Below, piece by piece: positions 43,334 through 51,733 of a stretch of DNA of 64,000 bases. The stretch's first letter is position 1. Each line of letters starts with the position of its first letter. The notes under the pieces are model-generated. The model was given only the letters and a program-made list of their open reading frames with translations. It ran no database searches and was not told the origin of the DNA. The DNA is from JAJVHZ01 sp041395385. Its GTDB lineage: Bacteria > Pseudomonadota > Gammaproteobacteria > JAJPIJ01. A program made the translations under genes and the position numbers. The stretch is from NCBI GenBank assembly GCA_041395385.1, contig JAWLAN010000006.1, positions 310,001 to 374,000 on the forward strand, in the 5' to 3' direction.

Positions 43334-44878
43334 TCAGAGATCGTGACCGCTGTAGGCCAGGTTGAAGGACTTGTTGATCAGCGGGAAGTCCGGAACGATA
43401 TTGCCGATGACCGCGTGCTCCAGGACCGGCCAGTTCTGCCACGACGGATCGTGCGGATGCAGGCGGTGGATGCGGTTCGCCGCGCCGGCATGCAGGGCGA
43501 TGAAGACCGGGCCGCGCCAGCCCTCGACCATGCCGACGCCGAAGGCGTGGTCAGGCCCCAACCTCAGGGCCGCGCCCGACTCCGTGCCCGGCAGTCCGCC
43601 CAGCAGCAGGCGCGTGATGCGCAGAGACTCGAACACCTCCTCGAAGCGGACATTGACCCGTGCCGCGACGTCGCCGTTGCGGTGCACGGCGGCGCGCACG
43701 GACAGCTCGTCATAGGGCCGGCACGGGAGATCCACGCGCGCATCCCAGGCGATGCCGCTGGCGCGCCCGGCCAGACCGCACAGCCCCAGCTTCAGCGCCA
43801 GTTCCGGGGTGACGACCCCGGCCTTGATGAAGCGATCCTGCAGCCCTGCGTGCTCGTCGTAGATCGCCCGCAGGGCGGCAACCGCGCGCTCGAGCGTGTC
43901 CGCCTCGTGGCGCAGGCGGTCGATGTCGGCGGCGCGCAGGTCGCAGCGCACCCCGCCGGGAATGACCGCGTCCATCAGATAGCGGTGTCCGAACAACGAT
44001 TCGTTCACCCGCAGCATGTCCTCCTTGAGCAGCGAGAACTGCGTGAGGCCGAAGGCGAACCCGGCGTCGTTGCCGAGCGCGCCGAGATCGCCGAGGTGGT
44101 TCGCGATGCGTTCCCTCTCGAGCAGCAGCGCCCGCATCCACACCGCCCGCGCCGGCGGTTCGGTCCCGGTGACACCCTCCACGGCCATCGCGTAGGCCCA
44201 GGCGTACGCCACCGTGGAATCCCCGCTGATGCGCGCCGCCAGGCGGGCGCCGGAATCGAGCGTGCAGGTCTCGAAGAGTTTCTCGATGCCCTTGTGCGTA
44301 TAGCCCAGCCGCTCCTCCAGCCGCAGGATCCGCTCGCCGACGACGTGAAAGCGGAAGTGCCCGGGCTCGATGGTGCCGGCATGGACCGGGCCGACCGGAA
44401 TCTCGTGCACGCCGTCGCCGGACACCGGGACGAAGGCATAGGGTTCCGAGCGTTGCGTGCCCGCGCCGCCGATCGCGCAGCCCTTGCGCAGCGGCGCCTC
44501 GCCCGCAGCCCATGCGCCGTGCCGCAGCCAGGGCCGCGTGTCCCGGCTGCCGCTCGCCTGCAGCCCGAGCAGATCCTTCACAGCCCTCTGCATGCGCACA
44601 GCAGCGGGATACACGGGGCTCAGATCGGGGTAGGTGCGATGCTGCCCGAGCGGCAACGACAGGCAGGCCAATGCTCCGGAGGCCGCATAGGCGACGTGCA
44701 TCGTGCAGCCTTGCCCCCGATCGCTGTCGTCGCTGCCCCAGAGGCTGACCAGGAAGCCGCCATGATCGCGTACCCGCTGCGCGGTCTGATCCCACTTCAG
44801 CGCGTAGGTCTCCCCGTGCCAGGCGGGCATCGCGCCGGGCAGCGGATTCAGACCGATGGTCAGCTTTGCCGGGTTCAT
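43334..44878 (-). CDS. NuoCD/HyfG-like large subunit lacking all nickel-iron ligands
   Basis: 514 residues: a NuoC-like N-terminal part (residues 1-120) and a NuoD/HyfG-like part. In hydrogenases the L1 motif is R-V-C-G-x-C; here it is RISGDST (216-222), with Ser218 and Ser221 in place of both Cys. The C-terminal L2 motif Cys-x2-Cys is replaced by Ala508 and Gly511 (NLAYSGHDL), and the chain ends there with no processing peptide. The fold is otherwise complete (LEERLGYTHKGIEKLFE, LGDLGALGNDAGFAFGLTQF). So hydrogen chemistry at Ni-Fe is not possible. It is typical of energy-converting hydrogenase-related (Ehr) complexes. Confidence 0.87.
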   Translation of the reverse strand: MNPAKLTIGLNPLPGAMPAWHGETYALKWDQTAQRVRDHGGFLVSLWGSDDSDRGQGCTMHVAYAASGALACLSLPLGQHRTYPDLSPVYPAAVRMQRAVKDLLGLQASGSRDTRPWLRHGAWAAGEAPLRKGCAIGGAGTQRSEPYAFVPVSGDGVHEIPVGPVHAGTIEPGHFRFHVVGERILRLEERLGYTHKGIEKLFETCTLDSGARLAARISGDSTVAYAWAYAMAVEGVTGTEPPARAVWMRALLLERERIANHLGDLGALGNDAGFAFGLTQFSLLKEDMLRVNESLFGHRYLMDAVIPGGVRCDLRAADIDRLRHEADTLERAVAALRAIYDEHAGLQDRFIKAGVVTPELALKLGLCGLAGRASGIAWDARVDLPCRPYDELSVRAAVHRNGDVAARVNVRFEEVFESLRITRLLLGGLPGTESGAALRLGPDHAFGVGMVEGWRGPVFIALHAGAANRIHRLHPHDPSWQNWPVLEHAVIGNIVPDFPLINKSFNLAYSGHDL

Positions 44879-44885
44879 GCGCGTC

Positions 44886-46334
44886 TCAGCCGATCAGCGC
44901 CGCCGCCTGACGATACCACTCAGCGAGGTACGGCGGGATGTAGACGCCGAGCACGAGGACCAGCGCGAGATGCACGAACACCGGCAGGATGGCCGGCGGA
45001 TGCGGCAGCCGTTTGCCGGTGGTCTCCCCGAACACCATGGGCTGCACCTTGCCGAAGACCGCGGCGAAGGCCACGCCCAGCGCGGTCAACAGGAACGGCG
45101 TGGCCCAGGGGTGTTCCCGCATGGCGGTGGTGATGATCAGGAACTCGCTGGCGAAGACGCCGAACGGCGGCATGCCCAGTATGGCCAGGCTGCCGAGCAT
45201 CAGCCCCCAGCCGATGGTCGGGTTGGTGTCGACGAGGCCGCGGATGGAGTCCATCATCTGCGTGCCGGCCTTCTGGCTGGCATGACCGACGGCGTAGAAG
45301 ATCGCCGACTTCGTCAGCGAGTGGACCGTCATGTGCAGCAGTGCGGCGAAGGTGGCCACCGGCCCGCCCATGCCGAAGGCGAAGGTGACGAGCCCCATGT
45401 GCTCGATCGAGGAATACGCGAACAGACGCTTGGCGTCCTGCTGTCGCGAGAGAAAGAACGCGGCGACCACCACGCTCAGCAGACCGAAACCCATCATGAG
45501 GTTGCCGGTGAGATCGCTGCCGAGCGCGCCATCGGCGAGCACCTTGTTGCGCACCAGCGCATACAGTGCGACGTTCAGCAGCAGGCCGGAGAGCACCGCG
45601 GAGACCGGCGTCGGTCCTTCGGCGTGCGCGTCCGGCAGCCAGCTGTGCAGCGGCACCAGGCCGACCTTGGTTCCGTAGCCGACCAGCAGGAACACGAATG
45701 CCAGGGTGAGCACGCTGGGCTCGAGCTGCGACTTCACCGCGTCCAGGTGCGTCCACAGCAGCGCCGTGCCGCCCGCGCCCAGCACCTTCTCGGCCGCGAA
45801 GTACATGAGCACGGTCCCGAACAGGGCCTGGGCGATGCCGACGCCGCAAAGGATGAAGTATTTCCACGCCGCCTCCAGGCTGGCCGGCGTGCGATAAAGA
45901 CTCACCAGCAGCACGGTCGCGAGCGTCGCCGCCTCCATGGCCACCCACATGATGCCGAGGTTGTTGGTAAGCAGGGCCAGCAGCATCGTGAACATGAACA
46001 GCTGATAACTGGCGTGGTAGAGGCGCAGCCTGCGGGCGTTGATGCGGCCGTGGTGCATCTCAATGAGCATGTAGGGCCCGCTGAACAGTGCGGTCGTGAA
46101 TCCCACGAACGCGGTCAGCGCGACCAGGAACACGTTGAACGAATCGACGAAGAAGAGCTCCTCGTAGGCCAGCATCGGCCCGTGCTCGATAACCTGGGCG
46201 GTCAACAGCGCCGCGGCGACCAGGGTCATCAGGCTCATCGCGGCGTTCAGCGCGCCGGCATGGGCGCGGTGCCCCCATAGCCCGAGGATCACGGCCCCGG
46301 CGATCGGTGTCAGCAGCACGGAGACCAGGTACAT
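44886..46334 (-). CDS. HyfF/NuoN-like proton-translocating membrane subunit
   Basis: 482 residues, about 14 membrane helices, of the NuoL/M/N antiporter-like family. The core signature GYGTKVGLVPLHSWLPDAHA (Lys on TM7) and the adjacent Glu helix (IMWVAMEAATLATVLLVSLY) are present, so proton- or sodium-path residues look intact. AKRLFAYSSIEHMGL marks TM10 with its Lys. It corresponds to HyfF of hydrogenase-4. Seven bases separate it from the large-subunit gene. Confidence 0.88.
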   Translation of the reverse strand: MYLVSVLLTPIAGAVILGLWGHRAHAGALNAAMSLMTLVAAALLTAQVIEHGPMLAYEELFFVDSFNVFLVALTAFVGFTTALFSGPYMLIEMHHGRINARRLRLYHASYQLFMFTMLLALLTNNLGIMWVAMEAATLATVLLVSLYRTPASLEAAWKYFILCGVGIAQALFGTVLMYFAAEKVLGAGGTALLWTHLDAVKSQLEPSVLTLAFVFLLVGYGTKVGLVPLHSWLPDAHAEGPTPVSAVLSGLLLNVALYALVRNKVLADGALGSDLTGNLMMGFGLLSVVVAAFFLSRQQDAKRLFAYSSIEHMGLVTFAFGMGGPVATFAALLHMTVHSLTKSAIFYAVGHASQKAGTQMMDSIRGLVDTNPTIGWGLMLGSLAILGMPPFGVFASEFLIITTAMREHPWATPFLLTALGVAFAAVFGKVQPMVFGETTGKRLPHPPAILPVFVHLALVLVLGVYIPPYLAEWYRQAAALIG

Positions 46335-46337
46335 GGC

Positions 46338-47000
46338 TCAGCGCTCCTTCAGCTTCTCGATGTGCTCGATGTCGAGGCTGTCGAAGGCCTCGCGCAGGTG
46401 GAAGGTGAAGATGCCGAATATGAACGTCGCGACCAGCACGTCCAGCGCCACCCCCAGCTCCACGACCAGCGGCATGCCGTAGGTGGCGCTGGTGGCCGCG
46501 AAGAACAGGCCGTTCTCCATCGCCAGGAACCCGATCACCTGCGGCACCGCCTTGCGGCGGGTGATCATCATCATGAAGGAGAGCAGAACGCACGCCAGCG
46601 CGATGCCCAGGGTCCCCTGGGTGACGGTCTCCGAGAGGTGCGAGATCGGCATCGCGACGTTGAAACCGATGATGACCAGCACCACGCCGATCAGCATGGT
46701 CGTGGGAATGTTGACCAGAGTCTCCACGTCCCAGCGCACGTTCAGCTTGTCGATGAGACGGTGCAGGATCCACGGCAGGAGGATGACCTTCAGGACGAGC
46801 GTGAGCAGGGCCGAGTAGTACAGGTGATGCTGATCGGTGACGAACGCGACCAGCGAGGTGTTAAGCGCCAGCACCGCGCCCTGCCAGGCAAAGAGGTAGA
46901 TGAGCGAGAGGACCCGCCGCTGCGCGAGCATCGCGAAGGCGATGAGGAGCAGCAACGAGGCGAAAAGGTTGATGAGCTCGGTGGACAGGGAGGCGCTCAT
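46338..47000 (-). CDS. HyfE-like membrane subunit (NuoK-like)
   Basis: 220 residues, about seven membrane helices. The N-terminal half resembles NuoK-like tightly packed helices (LINLFASLLLLIAFAMLAQR) and the rest the HyfE extension (GLFFAATSATYGMPLVVELG, ending IEHIEKLKER). The ATG overlaps the HyfC-like stop by four bases; the HyfF-like start is three bases after its stop. HyfE joins the membrane arm of hydrogenase-4-type complexes. Confidence 0.85.
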   Translation of the reverse strand: MSASLSTELINLFASLLLLIAFAMLAQRRVLSLIYLFAWQGAVLALNTSLVAFVTDQHHLYYSALLTLVLKVILLPWILHRLIDKLNVRWDVETLVNIPTTMLIGVVLVIIGFNVAMPISHLSETVTQGTLGIALACVLLSFMMMITRRKAVPQVIGFLAMENGLFFAATSATYGMPLVVELGVALDVLVATFIFGIFTFHLREAFDSLDIEHIEKLKER

Positions 47001-47947
47001 GCCGCTCCCTCCAACAGCACGTGCGTGAGCAGGCCGAGCACCGCCAGCAGGAACGCCATGGCCAGAAATTCCGGGGCGCGGAATATCCGCAGCTTGGCCG
47101 ACAGCGTCTCGAGCAGCGCCAATGCGGCACCCGCGACCGCGAGCTTCACGGGCAGACTGGCGAGCGCCAGCCACAGGGCCGGGCCGTCGATGGTCCTGGC
47201 GATCCCCCACGGGGCGAACAGCGCCAGGCCGATGGTGGTGTACGCCAGCAGCTTCAGGTTCGAGGCCCAGTCCATGAGCGCGAGGTGACGCGCCGAGTAT
47301 TCGAGCATCAGCGCCTCATGAATCATCGTCAACTCCAGATGGGTCGCGGGGTTGTCGATCGGGATGCGCGCGTTCTCCGCCAGCAGCACCATGAGAAATG
47401 CGATCGCCGCGAACGCCAGCCCGGGGTGAATGATGAAATGCTGGTGGGCGAGCGTGTGCACGATGGTCGACAGCGAGGTGGACTGGCTGATAAGCGCCGG
47501 CGTGAAGAACACCATCAGCAGCGCGGGCTCGGCGAGGAAGGCCACGAGCATCTCGCGCCGCGCGCCCATGGAACCGAAGGCGGTGCCGATGTCCATGGCG
47601 GCCAGCGCCATGAACACGCGTGCCAGGGCGAAGATCCCGACAAGCGCAATGACATCCGCTGCCGGTGACACAGTCAGGCCCGTGGCCAGGGTCGGGATGA
47701 TGACGGCGGCCAGCACCATGCAGCCGAAGCGGATATAGGGCGTCGACCGGAACAGGAGTGACGCACGGTGTGCAACGACGGCATCCTTGTGAAACAGCTT
47801 CCGCAGGACGCGGTACGGCTGCAGCAGGCCGGGGCCGCGGCGATTCTGCAGCCACGCCCGGCACTGGTTGACCCAGCCGGCGAACAGCGGCGCGATCAGC
47901 ACCACGAGGATGGCCTGGGCGAGCTGTATCGCGGCCGCCGCGCTCAT
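46997..47947 (-). CDS. HyfC/NuoH-like membrane subunit
   Basis: 316 residues, eight membrane helices, NuoH fold. Conserved points include the start of a lipid-facing loop CRAWLQNRRGPGLLQPYRVL and VLLAENARIPIDNPATHLEL with TMIHEALMLEYSARHLALMD, where the Glu/Asp-rich loop couples the quinone or ion path to the peripheral arm. It anchors the hydrophilic subunits to the membrane. ATGA overlaps occur at both ends, so the operon is translationally coupled. Confidence 0.88.
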   Translation of the reverse strand: MSAAAAIQLAQAILVVLIAPLFAGWVNQCRAWLQNRRGPGLLQPYRVLRKLFHKDAVVAHRASLLFRSTPYIRFGCMVLAAVIIPTLATGLTVSPAADVIALVGIFALARVFMALAAMDIGTAFGSMGARREMLVAFLAEPALLMVFFTPALISQSTSLSTIVHTLAHQHFIIHPGLAFAAIAFLMVLLAENARIPIDNPATHLELTMIHEALMLEYSARHLALMDWASNLKLLAYTTIGLALFAPWGIARTIDGPALWLALASLPVKLAVAGAALALLETLSAKLRIFRAPEFLAMAFLLAVLGLLTHVLLEGAA

Positions 47948-49956
47948 GACACCACCAGCAGCAGCAGCACCAGCGTCGCCAGGCTGTAGAGGAGGTACAG
48001 CGAGATCCGTCCGTGCTGCAGGACCCCGATCCAGCGCGAGAGCCGCTCGGTCAGCCGGGCTATGGGAAGATAGGCCCAGTACCAGAAATGATCGTCGGCG
48101 GTCGCGCGGTACACGGGCCGCTCGTCGAACGGCGTCGGCAGCTGCCGTTCAATCCGGAACATCGGCTCGAAGATCTGCTTGATGGGCTGGCCGAAGCCCT
48201 CCGCCGAGTCCTGCATGCGCGGAGTGAGGCCCGGATAGCCGCAGTCCCACGGGTCGCCACGACGGACGCGGCAGTTGTAGCGAAAACGCACGACGAGGAA
48301 GGTGGCCCCGACGACTGCCAGCATGCCGCAGAATACGATCACCGGACTGTAGCTCGCGCGTTCGGGCGCAAGCCCGGTGATGAACAGCCAGCCCGAGCGC
48401 GCCGCCGTCTCGCCCAAGGTCTGCGCGAGCAGCAGGCTGTTCACCGGATCGAGTATCGCCACGACCTTCAGAGGCAGCAGTCCGAGCGCCACGCAGCCCG
48501 CCACCAGCCAGGCCATGCCGAGACGTTCCAGCCAGCCTGCGTCGTGCGCCTGGGCGAGCGCCGGTTCGCGCGGCTGGCCGAGAAATATGACGCCATAGAA
48601 CTTCACCATCACGTATCCGGCCAGGCCCGCGGCGAGCGTCAGCGCGGCCGCGCCCAGCGGTATGAGCATGTTGAGGTAGGAGTTCGGCAGGCTGGGCGTG
48701 GCCAGAAAGGCCTGCAGCAGCAGCCACTCGGAGACGAATCCGTTCAGCGGCGGTATGCCCGCGATCGCCAGCGCGCCGATCAACGCAAAGAAGGCCACGC
48801 TCGGCATCGAGTGTATGAGTCCGCCGAGCTTGCCGAGATTGCGTTCCCTGGTGGAATGCAGGACCGAGCCGGTGGCCAGGAACAGCAGGCTCTTGAACAG
48901 GGCGTGATTGATGCAGTGATAGAGCGCGGCCGTGAGCGCCAGCGCCGCGAGCAGCGGCATGGCGTATGCCCGGAAGGTGATGGCCAGCCCGACGGCGATC
49001 AGCACGACGCCGATGTTCTCGATCGAGGAGTACGCCAGCAGCCGCTTCATGTCGGTCTGCACGGCGGCGAACATCACGCCGAACACCGCCGTCAGCAGGC
49101 CGAGCACCAGCGTGAGCACTCCCCACCACCATTGCGGTGCGCCGAGCAGGTCAAAGGTGACGCGCAGCAGGCCGTAGATGGCGGTCTTCAGCATGACTCC
49201 GCTCATGAGGGCGGACACCGGCGACGGCGCGGCCGGATGCGCCTCCGGCAACCACACGTGCAGCGGCAACACTCCGGCCTTGGCGCCGAATCCGAACAGC
49301 GCCAGCACGAAGGCCGTCGCCGCCCAGGCCCCTTCCGGCGGATGCTCGCGCATGCTGCTGAACACGTAGTCGCCCTGCCCCGCCTGCAGCACGCCATAGG
49401 AAAGCAGGATGGCGACCGCGCCGACGTGGGCGATGAGCAGATAGAGAAAGCCGGCGCGCCTGATCTCGGGGATGCGGTGATTGCTGGTCACCAGGAAGTA
49501 CGAGGACAGCGCCATCGTCTCCCAGGCCACCATGAACAGGTAGGCGTCGTCGGCGACCAGGACCAGCGCCATGCTGGCGAGGAAGACGTGATACTGGATG
49601 CACAACAGGCCGGGCGCCGTGCCGTGGCCGGCGCGGAAATAGCCGGCCGAGAAGATGGAGACGCCCACGGAGGCGATCCCCAGCAGCACCAGGAAGAAGG
49701 CCGAGAGCGCGTCGACGCGAACGTGGAACGGCAGGTCGGGCAGACCCAGGGGGAGGATCGCCGCGACCGGTCCCACGGGCAGCGCCACGGCGCCGGCTGC
49801 GGCCACCGCGAGGCCGCCGAGCGCCCCGAGCGGAAACAGGATGCGGGCAATCCAGAAAAGACTTTGAGGTCCCGCGAGGCCAGCCAGTCCGACCGCGAGC
49901 CAGTGCAGCGTGCCGGCGAGCACCAGTCCGATGGCGAGCTGAGGTCCCTCTAGCAC
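47944..49956 (-). CDS. HyfB/NuoL-like membrane subunit, first gene of the Ehr-like operon
   Basis: 670 residues, about 15-16 membrane helices, NuoL/MrpA-like. The antiporter core is intact: WETMALSSYFLVTSNHR (TM5 Glu), FGAKAGVLPLHVWLPEAHPA (TM7 Lys) and MKRLLAYSSIENIGVVLIAV (TM10). A long hydrophilic C-terminal part ends near LPTPFDERPVYRATADDHFW. It translocates ions in the membrane arm. The gene begins the operon; its promoter must lie in the 300 bp shared with the divergent small gene at 50259. Confidence 0.88.
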   Translation of the reverse strand: MLEGPQLAIGLVLAGTLHWLAVGLAGLAGPQSLFWIARILFPLGALGGLAVAAAGAVALPVGPVAAILPLGLPDLPFHVRVDALSAFFLVLLGIASVGVSIFSAGYFRAGHGTAPGLLCIQYHVFLASMALVLVADDAYLFMVAWETMALSSYFLVTSNHRIPEIRRAGFLYLLIAHVGAVAILLSYGVLQAGQGDYVFSSMREHPPEGAWAATAFVLALFGFGAKAGVLPLHVWLPEAHPAAPSPVSALMSGVMLKTAIYGLLRVTFDLLGAPQWWWGVLTLVLGLLTAVFGVMFAAVQTDMKRLLAYSSIENIGVVLIAVGLAITFRAYAMPLLAALALTAALYHCINHALFKSLLFLATGSVLHSTRERNLGKLGGLIHSMPSVAFFALIGALAIAGIPPLNGFVSEWLLLQAFLATPSLPNSYLNMLIPLGAAALTLAAGLAGYVMVKFYGVIFLGQPREPALAQAHDAGWLERLGMAWLVAGCVALGLLPLKVVAILDPVNSLLLAQTLGETAARSGWLFITGLAPERASYSPVIVFCGMLAVVGATFLVVRFRYNCRVRRGDPWDCGYPGLTPRMQDSAEGFGQPIKQIFEPMFRIERQLPTPFDERPVYRATADDHFWYWAYLPIARLTERLSRWIGVLQHGRISLYLLYSLATLVLLLLVVS

Positions 49957-50258
49957 CGTTGCATCCCCCCTGCGGATGCGGGCCGTCGGCAGCGCACGGC
50001 GTCACCCGCCACTGCATCGCGGTCGCCGGACCGCAGACGGCCCAGCGGACCGATGCCGCAGACAGTTCTCGTCAACGTGGCGCTCCATAGCACAGGACTC
50101 TCCCGGAATCGGCCTCGCATATCTCCCGCGCCCGGACCTGCACCCGTAATCGGGTGTCCGGGCGTTGGGCTTACATAATCAACATTACGTGCTATCGTTA
50201 TACCATATAGTGTAGGTTCGAAAACGCAAAAATGTGAAATCCGCCGCCGGAGGCGCCG
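49957..50258. promoter_or_regulatory. Divergent promoter region between the Ehr-like operon and a small gene
   Basis: About 300 bp with a conspicuous AT-rich island at 50170-50225 (TTACATAATCAACATTACG, then GTTATACCATATAGTG) in otherwise GC-rich DNA. It contains several candidate -10 boxes on both strands (TTATAC, TATAAC). I cannot choose one -35/-10 pair with certainty. Confidence 0.45.
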
Positions 50259-50519
50259 ATGCAAGAGCGGGAGTTGAAGCTGCTCGTCGAGGAGGGAGCG
50301 GTCAAGGAGGTGGTGGTGACGCGGCGGCCGCAGGGTGGTTACCTCATACAAATCAACGGCCGAACCCTGAAGTCGGCGCGGCGCGAAGAGCGGCATTTCG
50401 CGCGCCTCGACACCGCGGCGGATCTGCTGTACCGGTTCGGCATCGCACAATTCGCGGTCTCCACCGAGGGACCGGGGACCAGGGCACCGGCCACGGTCGC
50501 GGCGCAGCCGGCGGGTTAG
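50259..50519 (+). CDS. Small protein of unknown function
   Basis: 86 residues, starting QERELKLLVEEGAVKEVVVT. It continues RRPQGGYLIQINGRTLKSAR, EERHFARLDTAADLLYRFGI and a variable tail. This pattern recalls small partition- or plasmid-associated proteins, but I cannot assign a family. GGAGG at good spacing precedes the ATG. It is transcribed divergently from the Ehr-like operon through the AT-rich region, and may belong to the same regulon; this is context only. Confidence 0.6.
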   Translation: MQERELKLLVEEGAVKEVVVTRRPQGGYLIQINGRTLKSARREERHFARLDTAADLLYRFGIAQFAVSTEGPGTRAPATVAAQPAG

Positions 50520-50642
50520 TCCTCTCGCACCGGCGTCGCCGTCTCGCCCCGCCGCCGGCCCGGCCTTATTCCAGGTCAAGTCAATTCCCCGGGACCGAAT
50601 GCAGACTCGGCACCGTCGATCACTCACGCAGAGGTGATGCAA

Positions 50643-51074
50643 ATGGAGTGGAAACCGGACTTCGAGCTCGGGCTCGCGCCGATGGACGAGACGCATCGGG
50701 AGTTCGTGGCCATGCTGAGCGAGCTGGAATCCTGCCCGGAGGGCGAATTCCTCGACCGGCTCGAGCGCTTCGCGGCCCACACCGTCGCGCACTTCGATCA
50801 GGAGAACGCCTGGATGCACGCCAGCGGCTTCCCCCCGATCCATTGTCACACGGGCGAACACGAGCGCGTGCTGCAGATCATCTTCGACGTGCTCGCGCGG
50901 GTGCGGACCGGCGACCTGGAACTCGGCCGCCGACTGGTCGCGGAACTGCCGCACTGGTTCGAACATCACGCGGCCACCATGGACAGCGCATTGGCCGGTT
51001 ACATCCGCACCACCGGCTACCACGCGTCGGCCGCGAGCCGCCCGCAGGGGCAGCCGGCCTCCGCCTCGCGCTGA
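50643..51074 (+). CDS. Bacteriohemerythrin
   Basis: 143 residues, a single hemerythrin domain. All seven di-iron ligands are present: His18, His50, Glu54, His69, His73, His109 and Asp114 (EWKPDFELGLAPMDETHREF; VAHFDQENAW; CHTGEHERVL; HHAATMD). Such proteins bind oxygen reversibly and can deliver it or sense it. GAGGTG points to ATG 50643; ATG 50637 and GTG 50634 are just upstream. Confidence 0.9.
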   Translation: MEWKPDFELGLAPMDETHREFVAMLSELESCPEGEFLDRLERFAAHTVAHFDQENAWMHASGFPPIHCHTGEHERVLQIIFDVLARVRTGDLELGRRLVAELPHWFEHHAATMDSALAGYIRTTGYHASAASRPQGQPASASR

Positions 51075-51137
51075 CCGCGACGCTCCCCCGCGTCGCGCCG
51101 ACGCGGCGCCGGTCCCCCGTGGTAAGCTGCCCGCGGG

Positions 51138-51350
51138 ATGGAAACCTTCCTCACGCGCACCCGCATGTCCAACGTCATTCCGTTCCGCAGGCCGAAGGCG
51201 AGCGAGAAGCATCGCGGCAAGACGCTGTGCCGCGAGGGCTTTCACAAGTGGGAGGTGAGCAAGGACCAGCAATTCGATGTCAAACGCGGCCGCCTGATCA
51301 CGCTCTACACCTGCTCGCGCTGCGGCGCGCGCCGGACCGAAGCGACATGA
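51138..51350 (+). CDS. Small conserved protein with zinc-ribbon-like C-terminus
   Basis: 70 residues. The conserved body MSNVIPFRRPKASEKHRGKT begins at Met10 (51165), so the true start may be there. A Cys in TLCREGFHKWEV and the C-terminal pair in LYTCSRCGARRTEAT could bind one zinc. The same arrangement occurs in short unnamed gammaproteobacterial proteins. Function unknown. Confidence 0.62.
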   Translation: METFLTRTRMSNVIPFRRPKASEKHRGKTLCREGFHKWEVSKDQQFDVKRGRLITLYTCSRCGARRTEAT

Positions 51351-51387
51351 ACGGCGGTACGAACCACGCGGGTTAGGAAGGGCTCAC

Positions 51388-51720
51388 ATGAACGATCTGG
51401 TCGGGGCGCTGTGGATGATCATCGGTTACCTGCCCGCCATCGTCCTCTACCTCGCGGGGATCGCCATCGCCGTCTATCGCTGGCGGCTGCATCCCGAGGT
51501 CTCGGCGTTCGCCGCCGTCGGCTGCGCACTGCATCTGATCGGCACGCTGTTCTGGTCCGGGTACGTCGTTCTGCAGCGGCTCGATGCCGGGGCCGCGAAT
51601 GCCATGACGGCCTCGATCGCGACCTACTCCATGATCTCCCGACTGCTGTCGCTCGTGGGAACCGCGCTGATACTCACCGCGGTGTTCGGCTGGCGCTACC
51701 GCGTCGAGCCGGGAAAGTAG
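51388..51720 (+). CDS. Small membrane protein of unknown function
   Basis: 110 residues, three to four hydrophobic helices: LWMIIGYLPAIVLYLAGIAI, FAAVGCALHLIGTLFWSGYV and LLSLVGTALILTAVFGWRYR. No family is recognised. GGAAGG precedes the ATG by about ten bases. It converges with the caspase-fold gene. Confidence 0.65.
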   Translation: MNDLVGALWMIIGYLPAIVLYLAGIAIAVYRWRLHPEVSAFAAVGCALHLIGTLFWSGYVVLQRLDAGAANAMTASIATYSMISRLLSLVGTALILTAVFGWRYRVEPGK

Positions 51721-51733
51721 CGACTCGCGGGCG

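Noticed and set aside
43334..44878. Annotation as the catalytic large subunit of hydrogenase-4
   Set aside because: All four Cys ligands of the Ni-Fe site are replaced and there is no processing peptide, so hydrogenase activity is not credible.
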